Shown one piece after another: positions 21,279 through 32,781 of a stretch of DNA of 64,000 nt. The translations under genes and the position numbers were made by a program. The stretch comes from Armillaria gallica (taxonomy: Eukaryota > Basidiomycota > Agaricomycetes > Agaricales > Physalacriaceae). Below the pieces are notes generated by a model that saw nothing but the letters and a program-made list of their open reading frames with translations, was not told the origin of the DNA and did not search any database. The stretch spans positions 3,658,001 to 3,722,000 of the forward strand of contig JBANDB010000009.1 in NCBI GenBank assembly GCA_037576215.1, read 5' to 3'. Position 1 is the stretch's first letter. Every line of letters starts with the position of its first letter.

Positions 21279-21948
21279 CTATTTGGAGAAATTCAGAGAT
21301 ATTGAGTTTACGCAGTGTCGTTCGTCAGCTAGAATTGGCGTTGAACAGCAGTCTCAAAGTGTGATCAAGCGACGTACTGGGAGTACTGAATCCTTCTCCT
21401 TTGAATACATGCCCAAGGTGACCTCCGCAGGCAGTGCATGTTATCTCAATACGAGTCATACCAAGAGAACTGTCTTCATGACGGGTCACGGCACCTGGGA
21501 TGGCTGAACGAAACGTTAGTACATCGTAAATGAGCACGCATTGATTTCTCCACCATCGTAGAACGCCGGCCAGCCACAGCCACTCTGCACAACTGTGAGC
21601 TTAATGTCGATGATAATATACGAAACATAGGCGTACGTTGAACTTTGTCCCACTCTTGTACAACGGAGTCCCGCAAGCAGCACAGCCGTAGACTCCTCTT
21701 CGTTGTGGTGGTTGTACTCGCCCGTTCCGGGGCGTTCAGTGCCTTTCTGACGGAGCACACGGAACTGAGGGACCATCAGCACCGGCCATGATAGAAGCAA
21801 AACAATGGACCTGTTCACGGGAGAGGATCGCCCTCCATTCGTTGTCGGTCTTGTTTACTGTAGTCATCGTTCGAGAAAGTGGAAGTGAGGTGCGGATTTT
21901 ATACGGAATACGGGATGCTGTGCGAATTATCAAAGGCGTTAGGGTCAT
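21279..21948 (-). CDS. Peptide-methionine (R)-S-oxide reductase, MsrB
   Basis: Start [19 protein letters not shown] is basic and hydroxylated, like a mitochondrial presequence; an internal ATG ([19 protein letters not shown]) could give a cytosolic form. Conserved blocks: [35 protein letters not shown] (zinc CxxC), [28 protein letters not shown] (second CxxC), and [13 protein letters not shown] with the catalytic Cys in the RxCxN motif. It reduces methionine-R-sulfoxide in oxidised proteins using thioredoxin. Four introns; the last one (gtacgt...attctag) supplies the catalytic exon. One G is missing before VYGC near 21690 (GG where GGG keeps frame). Confidence 0.88.
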
Positions 21949-22058
21949 GAGCTTTACTGACTTATCATGGTTGATAACGAGATCTGAAGAATCGGGATTT
22001 GAAAGACATGCGTCATAATCTCACGTGACATTACAATACTAAATTTATTCAATGTACA

Positions 22059-23097
22059 TCACGACAAAGGTGTCCTATCGATTGCAGAATTTCGGAAGCT
22101 CGACTTGTCTTGCATGGAGTCTGGAAGAAAACGTGAGGATATTCGACCCAGCGGAGAGAAAGATTCGTACCGTTATTCGACTTGTATTCCATTACAGTCG
22201 TAGGAGGCAGATGCAGTACTCTCCGTATCGTGTCCCTAGACAGGGTGTCAGTCTTTCAGAAGGCATAATATATAACGGCATACCTTATTTTTTCGCGAAG
22301 CTTGATATCGCCGTCAATACGGTTCCACAAGCTGACTATATCCTCGCTCTGCCTTACACTGATCGTACAACCACAGATCTCGGGCCAGTCGGTCTCATCG
22401 GACGCCCCGGCATTCTTCATCGCATCCTCCGATGGACGACACACATCGAACTGGTCTCCGATAATTGCCAGGACGAGATCCTCCCAGATCCGGTCCGCCA
22501 CGCCCTTCTTTAGTCGTATTATCCATTTGCCTCCGGTTAGATTTAACGGATCTTCCCAAACAGGCCGTCGTATGCCGTTGTGGAACAGCAGGTAGTCTGT
22601 CGTGGGTTGCAGGGATGACGGTGAAGACAAGTGTGTCCATAGAGACCAGAAGGACTCTACCTGTGCGTCGGTCGGTGGCGAGGGATTTGACACTGTGGGA
22701 AGGACGCACCGAACTGAAAGCAGAGATCTTTTTAATACCCTCCTCGTAACTTGCAATCTTGTTCCCAGGAGCTCTTTGCTGCCGGAACCAAAAGACCCAC
22801 CTGCACAAATGTAAGGACCCGAAATCGCATTCGAGGCGGTAGATTACGAACATACGTGTTTCTCAGAGGGTGTACACTCGCAGAGCCGTTCACTGACGAC
22901 CCATTACTACTGGTTACTTTTTCCTTTGAAACAGAACGCTCAGAAACAGAATTCGTCGTGACGGAGGTTGAAAAGTGTTTTGACGTTGGCAGGCGGGAAC
23001 GTGGTGGTGGCGGTTGTTGGGCCTGCTGGGTGGTCGTTGGTGATGAAGAATTCGCGAGGAAACGAGATTGTGAGTGGTTCGAAAAGTAGTTGGCCAT
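22059..23097 (-). CDS. eIF4E-family cap-binding protein, class II (4EHP-like)
   Basis: A Ser/Pro/Gln-rich tail of about 80 residues leads to HPLRNT, then across an intron WVFWFRQQRAPGNKIASYEE, VESFWSLWTHL, PVWEDPLNLTGGKWIIRLKK and WEDLVLAIIGDQF. The cap-stacking Trp of eIF4E1 (KTWQ) is replaced here by SYEE, as in 4EHP/class II proteins, while the second cap Trp (PVWED) is kept. Such proteins bind the mRNA cap and often repress or specialise translation. The C-terminal exon ends NSAIDRTPLS. Confidence 0.82.
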
Positions 23098-23204
23098 GAA
23101 ATACGGTATAAAAAAAGGTTTGAGAAAAAATAGTCTTGTTGGCGCAGTTGAAGGGGAGGTGCGTTATGTAATGCCCCTTCCTTTTCCTTCAACACCCACC
23201 TGTC

Positions 23205-24301
23205 ATGAAACTTACCCTCCGTCCTGAATGGCGGCTATGGCCCTTCAGTTCCTTCCTCGGCCTCCTTGACATAAAAGACTGGCGTCGTCGTCGCCCTTAT
23301 GTTCGTTGTGCGTCGTCTCAGCCAGCGCCCAGCGCCTAATCTAACCCTTCACAGCTCTTGAACAAGGTTGCTGGGGTATACGGTCTCATCGCCGTCGTCA
23401 CTGGCGCCGGTGGTTCCTTTGCCCAACTCAGTTTGTACATATACTCCGTCGTCGCCTTGCTAGCATTTGGCTGGGGCCTCAACGCTGTCAAAGAGGTGAG
23501 AATCGCGCTCTATTACCCCGTGTCGGACCTGAATGGTGGCGCTACCACAGGAAGACCCAAAGCATACCCTCTACTTCGCACATCTGTACTTCGCCGACCA
23601 CGTCTTCTCAACATCATGGACAATATTTTTCGCCGTTACCTGGTGGTTCCAGACGCCCCATGATGGTAGTCGCCAGGCGAACTCACCCGCTCAGACTGAA
23701 ATCATCAATGGCGCGATCATGGCGGGTCAGCCTCTCAGTGAAGAAGAGCGCATAGAGGCCGCTATGAAGATATGGAATCACGAGAAGGGAATGGCGGCTA
23801 CAGTCATTGCGCTGGGGTGGCTGTCAAAGGTACTGTCTCGATCTCTTTCCTGTGGCCGGGCCTAACCCAGACTTGAAGATTTATTTCATCCTCCTTGTCT
23901 ATTCCTACGCAGCACACCTACGGAAGGGATCCTATCGTCTGCTTTCACGGTCGAGGCATGCCGGCGCGCCGTCGTTCTCAGCCAACCATGCTTACGAGAC
24001 GCTGGGATTCGGCGACGAAGAAGAGGGAGAGATAGAAGATTTCTACCGCACGCCAGCTCGTACTCCCAACACTGGCAATTCCGTCTCTAGCTTTGCTGAC
24101 TTTGTCAACGCTCCTCCAAGCAGACCCCGGCGTATGCCGCCTTCATCCTTGAGCCGAGGCGGTGTTGTTAGTGGGGAGGAAGACGACGCTGTTTTGTTCG
24201 ATGATGACGAAATGACCTATACCTCAAGCTCGCGCGGTCACTCAAAACTGGGAACAGACGAGAGCAGTAGTAACACGGATGAGGAGCGCACACGAGTATG
24301 A
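23205..24301 (+). CDS. KEI1: Inositol phosphorylceramide synthase regulatory subunit Kei1
   Basis: Begins MKLTLRPEWRLWPFSSFLGL and continues to LNKVAGVYGLIAVVTGAGGS, YIYSVVALLAFGWGLNAVKE and YFADHVFSTSWTIFFAVTWW, i.e. four hydrophobic spans, then a cytosolic tail with HLRKGSYRLL and a Ser/Asp-rich end. This is the fungal Kei1 family, the Golgi subunit required for IPC synthase (Aur1) activity in sphingolipid synthesis. Introns at about 23301-23354, 23496-23550 and 23830-23878. Near 23267 the sequence has AAAA where AAA gives the expected DIKTGVVVALMF; this is one of the few extra-base cases. The tail is longer than in yeast. Confidence 0.85.
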
Positions 24302-24375
24302 TGAGGGAGGATCTATTATTGTTGTCGTCTCTATTTATTAAGCTTACATTGTAGACATTATACAATCTAATCATG

Positions 24376-25395
24376 TTATACAGGTACCTTTTCCGAAGGG
24401 CCAGGATCAGCATCATGCTTTTCCAGAGTCGAAGTTGCTGTTGGAGTTTCTAACGCCTCCTCTTCAGAGGCAGCCCGTCGTCGTCGTCTGCGAGCGAGAG
24501 GGTTCAGGATCATCGCTAGTATTATAACTAATCCATCGAGAACCTGGGCAACATGAGTTGGAAAGAAATAAGCATCGTGGGGACTGCTTACTACGACCAA
24601 GCTGTATGCAACCCCGGCAAGAACATCAAATATATCTCTGAAAACCAAGGACAGCAGAGAGAAAACGCCTAGAACAGTGTCAATCTTGGGTATACGTGAG
24701 TTTGAAGGTGTCGTACCTCCCAACAGATCAACCAACATGAAGAGTTTCGAAATCCCGATGACCTCCTTGTATTTATAAATCTCGTAAAATTGGGGTAACA
24801 GGCCAGCAGTAAGCATGACTGAGGCGAAGACACCGAAGAAATCGACGCCGCGGTGATTTCCATGTTCGTACGAGGGTCGCACGGCGAATACCATGCCTGC
24901 TTGGAGACCGCCTATTAGGCTGACGATGGATACCACCGCAAGGACTGAATGCTTGATAGACCAATGATTGTCATAATATTGACACTAAACTGGACATTGA
25001 GTGGGATTGGGGGAAACCAAAAGGAAAAGGTGCACCTGCCCCCACGATATCAAGGATAATGTTCCAAAAAGCTGCGGCTGTACTATGAGCGCGATACTGA
25101 GCTTTTGCACGATGGCATACACCCCTAGGAATATGGAGGTCAGGCCCCAAATAAGGCTGGAGATAAGATCTGTCAGAGTCTGACCATGATAAATGATAAG
25201 ATGAAGAAAACGCACACGAGCCAGGGTGAGAGCCCTTCTGTGGATTTCTCACGCCAGGTCTTCCAGATCTGTGGGAGCAGCTGTACGGTCCAACAAACAG
25301 TTCCTTGGGGGTTGCTGTTAATCGCATTCCTGGGTGCGGAAGAGGGTCATACCTAGAGTGCCCAGTGCATTCTCAGCAGCAGAATTTACAAGCAT
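24376..25395 (-). CDS. PQ-loop repeat membrane protein
   Basis: Start MLVNSAAENALGTLG runs into the first PQ motif, VCWTVQLLPQIWKTWREKS followed by TEGLSPWL. Several hydrophobic spans follow (SSLIWGLTSIFLGVYAIV, LFGTLSLISWGQ, VVSIVSLIGGLQAGMVFAV). The second PQ motif is GLLPQFYEIYKYKEVIGIS. About seven membrane segments and a basic tail (ARRRRRR) fit the PQ-loop family, whose members export amino acids or related solutes from vacuoles or act as Golgi and lysosomal transporters. Substrate unknown. Introns are short and keep frame, including one that must use ggtcag|ACTCTG as acceptor. Confidence 0.8.
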
Positions 25396-25838
25396 TTCCT
25401 GGGGGGAGAGAGCCACGACTTTGGGGGTATTAAGGAAGGCCGGGCATGCGCGATGACTCGGATTTGATCACCAAGCTTAGTTTTCGAAGAATCGAAAATT
25501 GCGCGATCTTTTGCCGCCGAGAAAAGTCGGCCGAAATCTTCACTGATGCTCCCAGTTTCTTGGGGTGTTGTGTTCACATGCTACGGACGTAGATTGCCTA
25601 GGGTCTACTGGGGAATGCTGACCATGACAAGGCTTAGTGGGCGCCGGGCGGGGCCTGCCGTCACGTGGAAAAGGACTGGGTAATCTTTCAGGCAAAGCGT
25701 CGGCCGAGCCTGGGCGACACGATCGATCGTATTCAGGAGGAAAAAGTTCATGGCAAACGCATTCGATACTGTTAATACAACTGGTGCCAGCCTAATCATA
25801 GCTGTCAAAAGGCCAGGTAGTTTCAGCTGATAAACTGA
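25396..25838. other. Intergenic between PQ-loop and TMEM14-family genes
   Basis: About 440 bp, same-strand neighbours. The short minus-strand frames here (25386-25577, 25605-25808) show no family traits. Confidence 0.4.
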
Positions 25839-26359
25839 CTACTGCCTCAGATTGTACACGACTCTTCCATAGTCTAGGACAAGAATTCAGAATTGAAGTT
25901 GTCGAGAGTGTAGTTGATTGAAACTTACAAGTTCCGGCCAAGGCAGAGGTAACGGTCAGGATGGCAGGTACAGGTCCTTTGGCAACTCGTGGCAGAGAAG
26001 ACAGAAAGAGAAGTGCAGATGCACCTGAGAAGGTGATCAGTGAATTGCTTACATGGGCAACGTACAGAGTTCTAACCTAATGCACCTTCCAAGCCGTTGG
26101 GTGTCCCTTTGCGGATACTGTCTGACGACCACAAGTATAACGCGCCCACACTTTCCAAAATTCAACAATTTCAGCTTAGCAATGGGGCATAAGATGTTAC
26201 TTACCTGACGCCGGCGACTATTGAGGGTACTGAACGAGTTCGAGCAAACCCGGTTATGCCTCCAAAGAGACAGAGGGATCCCATAACAAGTGCGGGGTAG
26301 GCAGACTGGAGAACTTTTTCTCAAACCTAAGTGACAGTGAAGCCCGTAGAGCGTACCAT
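25839..26359 (-). CDS. TMEM14-family small membrane protein
   Basis: Short five-exon gene. Read through introns it gives SAYPALVMGSLCLFGGITGF, ARTRSVPSIVAGV, SVGALYLWSSDSIRKGTPNG, GASALLFLSSLPRVAKGPVP and a last exon YYGRVVYNLRQ. The small-residue-rich three- to four-span pattern with a conserved Gly-rich first helix is that of TMEM14/UPF0136 proteins, inner-mitochondrial or endomembrane carriers (TMEM14C is tied to porphyrin import in animals). The start ATG at 26357-26359 abuts a GTACGC donor; one G seems missing there for a clean frame, so the first codon is provisional. Confidence 0.75.
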
Positions 26360-26599
26360 GTTTTCAGAAATAGAGATACGGTCTGGTGAGACGAATTGGT
26401 GACGGTAGCAAGGGAATAAGGCTTACTTACGTTTCCACGCCTTACCTCCGTGGGCATGCCGGTCGGAGTATATGTACCCCACATTTGGCCACCGCGATCA
26501 AAGTTACCCCACTCGGAAAAAAGTTCTAACAAACACATATTCATCCCTTGCCATTGGTCAAAGTGAGGCATATACAAGATAAATTACAATTCCCATTAT

Positions 26600-28272
26600 T
26601 CAAAACAAAAACTTGACATTTTTGTAGAAATCCAGCATGGGATTCTCCCATTGCGTAATTGCGTCTGTGAAAGGTCTGCGTATGTCTCCAAAAACTCGGT
26701 ATGCGTGAATACGCTTGATTTTCGTTCTCCCACCGGCAGACCACTTGCAGACGTCACTCCATCGAGTGGCGTTCGGCGGCCAGTCCGACGACGGGATGAA
26801 AAGTAATCGGCACCCAATGACAAGGACAAGGAATGCGCTGTCAACGGCGTTGAACGTGACGGTAGGAGTTGTCGGAAGATGGGCGTGGTAGCGTAGGTGG
26901 TTGGGATAGAGTGTACTCGTACATGTCCCTGAGCCTATCGAAATCGGTAGGGAAGAATATGTCGAAAGCCCCCGGCCGGACTAGGAGTGTATCAGTGGCA
27001 ATCGTCGTGTTCTTAAACCGCGTTTGAACAACAGGAGAGTTCACACCCGGAATAGTTTCGGGAAGATGCGAGAAGTCTGATAGAAGGAGACGATGGCGGG
27101 GGAAATGATTTCGCAGGGTTCGTAGAAGGCTCAAGAGGCGTGTTGGGATGTATTCCTCTACAGACAGGTTTGCTGCAAATGGGAGCCGGCGGTATATCTT
27201 TCGTAGCAGCTTGAGGACTGGAACACCTTGGAGATAGGTGGAGGATGCGCAAGACTCTTGCGCAGTTCCAAGAAAGCTGATATCAACGGGTCGCTGACGG
27301 GTGTATACACCATGTCAAAGTCACCATCATCATCGACAACAACAAGTCCTTGGTATGGTTCCAGAGTCTCCATATCGTATCGAACAACATCATGTGCAAA
27401 GTTATCCTGGGCGACATCAGCCGAGTGTCTGCTTTGAAGTGGTGCCCACTTACGATGACTTCCATGGCCATGAAGAAACACGGAGCAGGTTCGCGCTTAT
27501 CCCAATGAAACACGCTTTTATGCACCACGTTCACGCAGGGATGTACATCGTGCAATTTTGCTTTTTGAAGCTCAACTAGGTTTGCACTAATTTCAACAAT
27601 GGTGTAACGGGTGCGCTCGTATACGTCTGGATGTTCATCGCGTAGATAGTCCAAAATGTTGAGGGCCAGGGTTCCATTTCCGGCGCCAATCTCGTATATG
27701 ATGAAGTCCTCGTAGGGGAAGTACTTTAGCAGGTACTCCGAGACGAGGCACTGGGCAATTGCCTGACCATACCAAGGCTACGGAGCAATGTCAGAGAAGA
27801 GAGATATTATGCAAAGGAGCAGCATACTGACCTTGAACAACTCAGTTGGCGTGTGCCACAACTGCTGGTCCGCCTCGTACACAGCATATTTCTTGGCAAC
27901 CTCCGCTTCAAATTCCGTCGAATCTCGGAGCTTTGAGAAGATGAAAGGTGTTTGCTGGGAGTCGAAAATAGTAGCCTGTTTGGAGAAGTAGCCATAGTTT
28001 GGATTGTACAGGGAGTCTTCAATGAAGTCTCGTGCAAGCATCTTCACGCTGCGTGGTGCCGTCGTACCCGCCTGGAGGGCAGTGCCGGTGATGATGGGGT
28101 ACTGGCTAGTGTCCTTGACAATAGGGCTGAAGAACGAACTGGTATTATAGTTCCATTTATCTTTGGGCAGGTCTGTGGGTGGTTGCTTCCGGGATGTCGA
28201 GTAGCGGAGGGACAGCCATGGGGTACGATGTTTTTTGATACATCGAACGGCCTGTGCACCCAGAGATAGCAT
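26600..28272 (-). CDS. NDUFAF7-like SAM-dependent methyltransferase (complex I assembly)
   Basis: The N-terminus MLSLGAQAVRCIKKHRTP is basic and amphipathic, like a mitochondrial presequence. The body has ARDFIEDSLYNPNYGYFSKQ, then EDFIIYEIGAGNGTLALN (the SAM-binding glycine motif), YTIVEISANLVELQKAKLHD, MAMEVIDNFAHDVVRYD and HTEFLETYADLSQTQLRNG near the end. This is the DUF185/MidA family; the mitochondrial member NDUFAF7 dimethylates an arginine of a complex I core subunit. Near 26645 GGG should be GGGG to reach the family-like end NPMLDFYKNVKFLF. Divergent from MMS19 with 129 bp between start codons. Confidence 0.82.
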
Positions 28273-28401
28273 GAGACGCGTCCTCGGCGCCTTCTCTGAG
28301 AGTTGCAGACGCGACTGGGGGCCTGCTCGTCGTGGTGGTCGATGACAAAAATGTAAGTTGCACGTGGCTTCCTTTCCTCTGACCTCATCACATCCTGCTC
28401 G

Positions 28402-31400
28402 ATGGAATCGACAGAGCGGCTTGTACATACATGGATGGCGTCTGGCAGGGACGAGGAGGTTGCAGCGATAGTGTCTGGTGCGTTCGGTATTCCTTGCTAC
28501 CGGCTCGTCCATTTCTGATGTTTCACCAAGAGGTCTCCGATGGTCGAACGTCCCTTTTGAATGTCGTGAAGGCTTTGGGAGAATACTTAACTTCTGAAGA
28601 AGATAATCTTCGTACCAAGGGTAATGCTACATTGTTAGATGTGGATTCTGAGTGTTCATGCTCGCCATATAGGCGTCGAATTTCTGTCTTTGGTACTAGA
28701 TCGATGTCCCCCAGAAAAATTAACTCGCCAATCTGGTTCGAATACCGTCCTTGAACCACCCCGCAGTCGCTCATTTTTCTTCAGTACGAGTCCTTGCAGC
28801 CTTCTACTGCAGCAAACTCGAGGACACGGAGACAATAATACCTGCTCTGAAAGGACTGCTTTCACTTTCTCGTCTTATCAACTGCACACATGAAGATGTG
28901 CCTGTCATTGTTAGAGCGTGAGTCCAAGAGGTCCAACCAAAGGAATGAGCCTGACAATTGTGACTGCAGTTTATTTACGCACGTCAAAATGAAAGTACTC
29001 GTTCAGTCGGTACGGCTGGTCGTGTATTCTATCATTGACAATTTCATGGCACGCCACAGAGATGGTGAGCTGCCCATTTGAAACAGGTCTGGTTGTCTTT
29101 AACAATATTTAAGCTTTAAAGCAGATGAACAAGGAGTTCTTGGCTGGTTATATCACGCTTGCAGATGGGAAAAGATCCGAGAAATCTTTTAGTCGCTTTT
29201 GCAATCGCACGCGTGATTCTCGTCGAGTTTGATATATCTGATTTTGTGGAAGGCTTTTTCAACATAACTTTCTGTTACTTTCCTATCACATTCCGACCAC
29301 CTCCAAATGACCCTTACGGTATCAGTGCCGATGATCTCAAACACAATCTTCTGTAAGTTTGCTGGTTTCCGCTTGAACCACACTCATTTACTAGACCCAA
29401 AGCCGCTGCTTGAGTGCGACACCTGCGTTCGGCCCAATGGCTATACCTGTCTTCTTGGAAAAGCTTACAGCCGGATCGCCCATAACCAAGGTAGCTTTCA
29501 ACGACTTCTTTTGCTGCAAGAATACGTTTGAAGCAAATTTGCACAGAGGGATACATTGCAGAGCATGTCAGAATGTTTTCCCGTGTACGGTGCTGGTCTG
29601 GCTAGGAGTTCTGCGCGCGATATTTGGAATACACTCAAGTTGGAGGTGGGGTTTGAGCTTTTTTCGCTGTGGATTGATACCAACCCTGCCACAAATAGAT
29701 ATTCCAACCGACCGATACCATCACTTCGGACATGGCTTTAACCTGCACGCAATCTCTAGTAAAGACCATATATTCGGCGGACTCGAGGACAGAAGACGAG
29801 GCGGAGACAGATATCGAAGGTCTAGCTCAAGACGCATGCGAGGAATGTATCAAGATCCTTCGTGAGCCTGAAAAAAGTCAGGCGAGGTCTGCGATCAAGG
29901 TTCTTTGTGCTTTCATGTCGACTACCCGTTAGTCTCTTCATTCCAGCGTCTTCGTCCTATCAGCTAAATTCTTCTCAGCTTCTGTTGCCCGTTACACCAT
30001 TTCGGAAACGGCACCACATCTAGTCACACTATTCGTTACCCTTGAGGATACAACCAGTCGATTATCCGATCTATTGCTGCTGTCGGACCTCATCGCAGCA
30101 GCAAGGGATTCTGTGTCCAACCTCCAACAGTCGGAAGTCACGGAGCCTCCGTTGTTACCCTATAAAGATGAGGTCCTTGGTATTGTCACTACAGGTCTCC
30201 AAACCAGCTCTCTTAGGCGACCAGCTTTGGCCTGTCTTTTGGGAATGGTATCTACCAAAAATTTACTTACAGATGAAGAACTCGGTTTCGTCGTCCATAA
30301 GGCAAATGAAGTTTGCAGGGGGACACTAATGAAAACGATGATGAAAGGTATGCAAGAGCCATTTCCATTTGCTCTCAATCTGATTTTGAATCCGCAGCGA
30401 TACTCTTAAATTGTTAACAACTATAACTACCATAGCTCCCCACCATGTGGTTGACCAAACCCTGCCTCTTCTATTCAACGACCTCCCTGACCGAGCTCCC
30501 CCAAGAGACGCAGTCGCAGATCGCATCAAATACCGGCGCGTTCTAACAGCATTGAGCACTCTCTGTCAGCAACCAGAGCTTTTCGAAGTCTTCATGATAC
30601 GGCTGACTACGAGAGTCGAGCTCCTTTGTTCTGCCACGGATATTGAGGCCGATTTGGAGCCCCGCGCAGCATACGCCCATGCCATCCTCAAGTCTATCGC
30701 CCAGACGATGTCTTCGAAAGTCGACGAGAAGCACGCCGATGTTCCTAAATACATCGACCGACTTGTACCCAGACTATTCAACCTATTCATCTATTCAGCT
30801 CTGACCTCTGATGGCGGGTATGTGATAGCCACGGATCCTAGGTTGATTCTTGTTGCTGGGGATATCATTAGCCTAGTGACCCAATGCCTGACGGTGGAGT
30901 AAGACTCAAATAATTTGTCCTATGCTCTGCGTTGATAGCCTTTGAAGGAGATATCAAACGTTTATGGCGGCCTTGTTTTCTGCGTTTCTTTCCGGAAATG
31001 TCGCGGGTATTTGTGAAGGACAGCCAAAACTCCCTGCCGATGTAACGTTGCATCCATTCCAGGTGGGCATCCTTTCACCGTCTGGGTCTAGGTTCTGATT
31101 ATATATAGGATTCCGCCTCTACGCCGCTAAAGAATCTGATACTTTTGTTTGCCGCTGCAATTATCACAGCACCCAAAGAAGTATAGAAATTTCCCAGTTT
31201 TAGTCTACGCAATGAATTTATAGTTTTTTAGGTTTCCGTACCGGTCCCTTCCTTGGACGGCTTTCTAGACGACATTCTGAAGTGGAGTCTTACGACAGCG
31301 GACAACGACATACAGAGAGAAGCTGCCTGGAAGATTCTAACTTCTGTTCTTAATAAACATACTGCAGGAAAGTCCATGCCTCGGTATATCAAGTGCATGA

Positions 31401-32582
31401 TGTTAATATCCCAGCAGATGCCTCTGGATTCCTCAGTCAGCAGCTCGAGGCTTTCGCATCAAACAGACTGTCTAATACAGCCTTGACTGTACCTCAGCGC
31501 CAGCAAGGTGTTGCGGCCTGGGTCCATGTAATACGCATGTCCTGCTTTTCTATCCTGTACTCACAGTGTACTAGATATGTAGAGCGCTCCTGGTTCAAAG
31601 TCATCCGTTGACTCTTGACTTTGCTGACCGCTTGTTTGGCGTGTTCGGTGACGAGAATATTGGCTGGGATGCAGCCAAGGCAATCGGACAAGTTGTTGAA
31701 CCTGGTGATGTGTTGTCGAAGAGCAACCACGCAGTTATCAAGGTAATTGGACAATCGTTGAGTATCCGCTCTCACTAACTAGATTGTTCCAGATATTACA
31801 TGTGCAAAGATTCGTTAGCAAGATTCTGCCCCGTATCATTGCAGGGGCAAACGACGCGACCAGTATGCAGACAACCTCCATTATCGACCATGACTACTGA
31901 CAATCTCTTCAGAACCTAACGAACAGATATCCAATCTTGTAGCCCTAGCATCTCTCATTAAATCTATATCAAAACCATTGTATTCACAGCAGATGCCCAC
32001 AGTGAGCTGCTTCCTTTGTCCTACTTTCGGTCGTTTTAACGACATCTTCAGTTAATACCTCTTCTATTACGCGGCCTCGACCTCCCCGATGAAAGTATAC
32101 ATGCGAATGTCATTGACACATTCATTGCTGCTGCAGAAGGAGATACGCCTGAACAAAGCTTGGTCGCCGAACACGTTCCGTCGCTGATATCCAAGATGCT
32201 CAAGAACAGTAGCATTCGGGATATGCCTTCGATGGTATGTGGTTCTTTTCTAATGGCTCGAGCTTCATGGACATTATTATCAGAGAGTAAGAATTGCAGC
32301 GACCCGATATCTAGCCATCCTGCCGCAAATCGTCCGCTATGATATTCTGCATCCCTACAAGTCGCAAGTTGTCAAAGAGCTGGCAAAGGTTCTAGACGAT
32401 CCCAAGCGTGCTGTGAGAAAGGAAGCCGTCGATGCGCGGTAAGTATTCAGTAAAATTTCGGCACCGAGACTGAAGTACTTCTCCGCCTTTCAGAACCAAT
32501 TGGTCAGTATTAAATCGCCGTACAGTTGCCGCAAATTCTAATCAAGCCAACAGGATTAAATGTGGCGGTTAACGCGACGGGT
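28402..32582 (+). CDS. MMS19: MMS19 (cytosolic iron-sulfur cluster targeting / DNA repair HEAT protein)
   Basis: Begins MESTERLVHTWMASGRDEEV. Diagnostic blocks are GVEFLSLVLDRCPPEKL, FLAGYITLADG then DPRNLLVAF, DFVEGFFNITFCYFPITFRP, CLSATPAFGPMAIPVFLEKL and a HEAT-repeat C-terminus (ISNLVALASLIKSISKPL, DPKRAVRKEAVDAR, NWIKCGG). MMS19 works in the CIA targeting complex, delivering Fe-S clusters to DNA polymerases, helicases and XPD. At least 15 introns. Frame-restoring changes are needed near 29170 (a G and an A lost in GGGAAAAG) and 30970 (TTT for TTTT), while the rest stays open. Confidence 0.88.
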
Positions 32583-32781
32583 ATCGATTCCATCTACCAG
32601 ATAAGTATGAAACTACAGAACATGGATGCGAACCCAGTCAGTAGTTACGGTTCTAAAGAGTAACGTGTGCTATATGTAATGAGATCGTACAGTAAAGCAG
32701 AATAGTATAAAAATGTAGGAAGATGTGCCATGAAATATGCAGAGCAATAAGACGAAAATTGACACAAGCGTTAAAAGCCCA

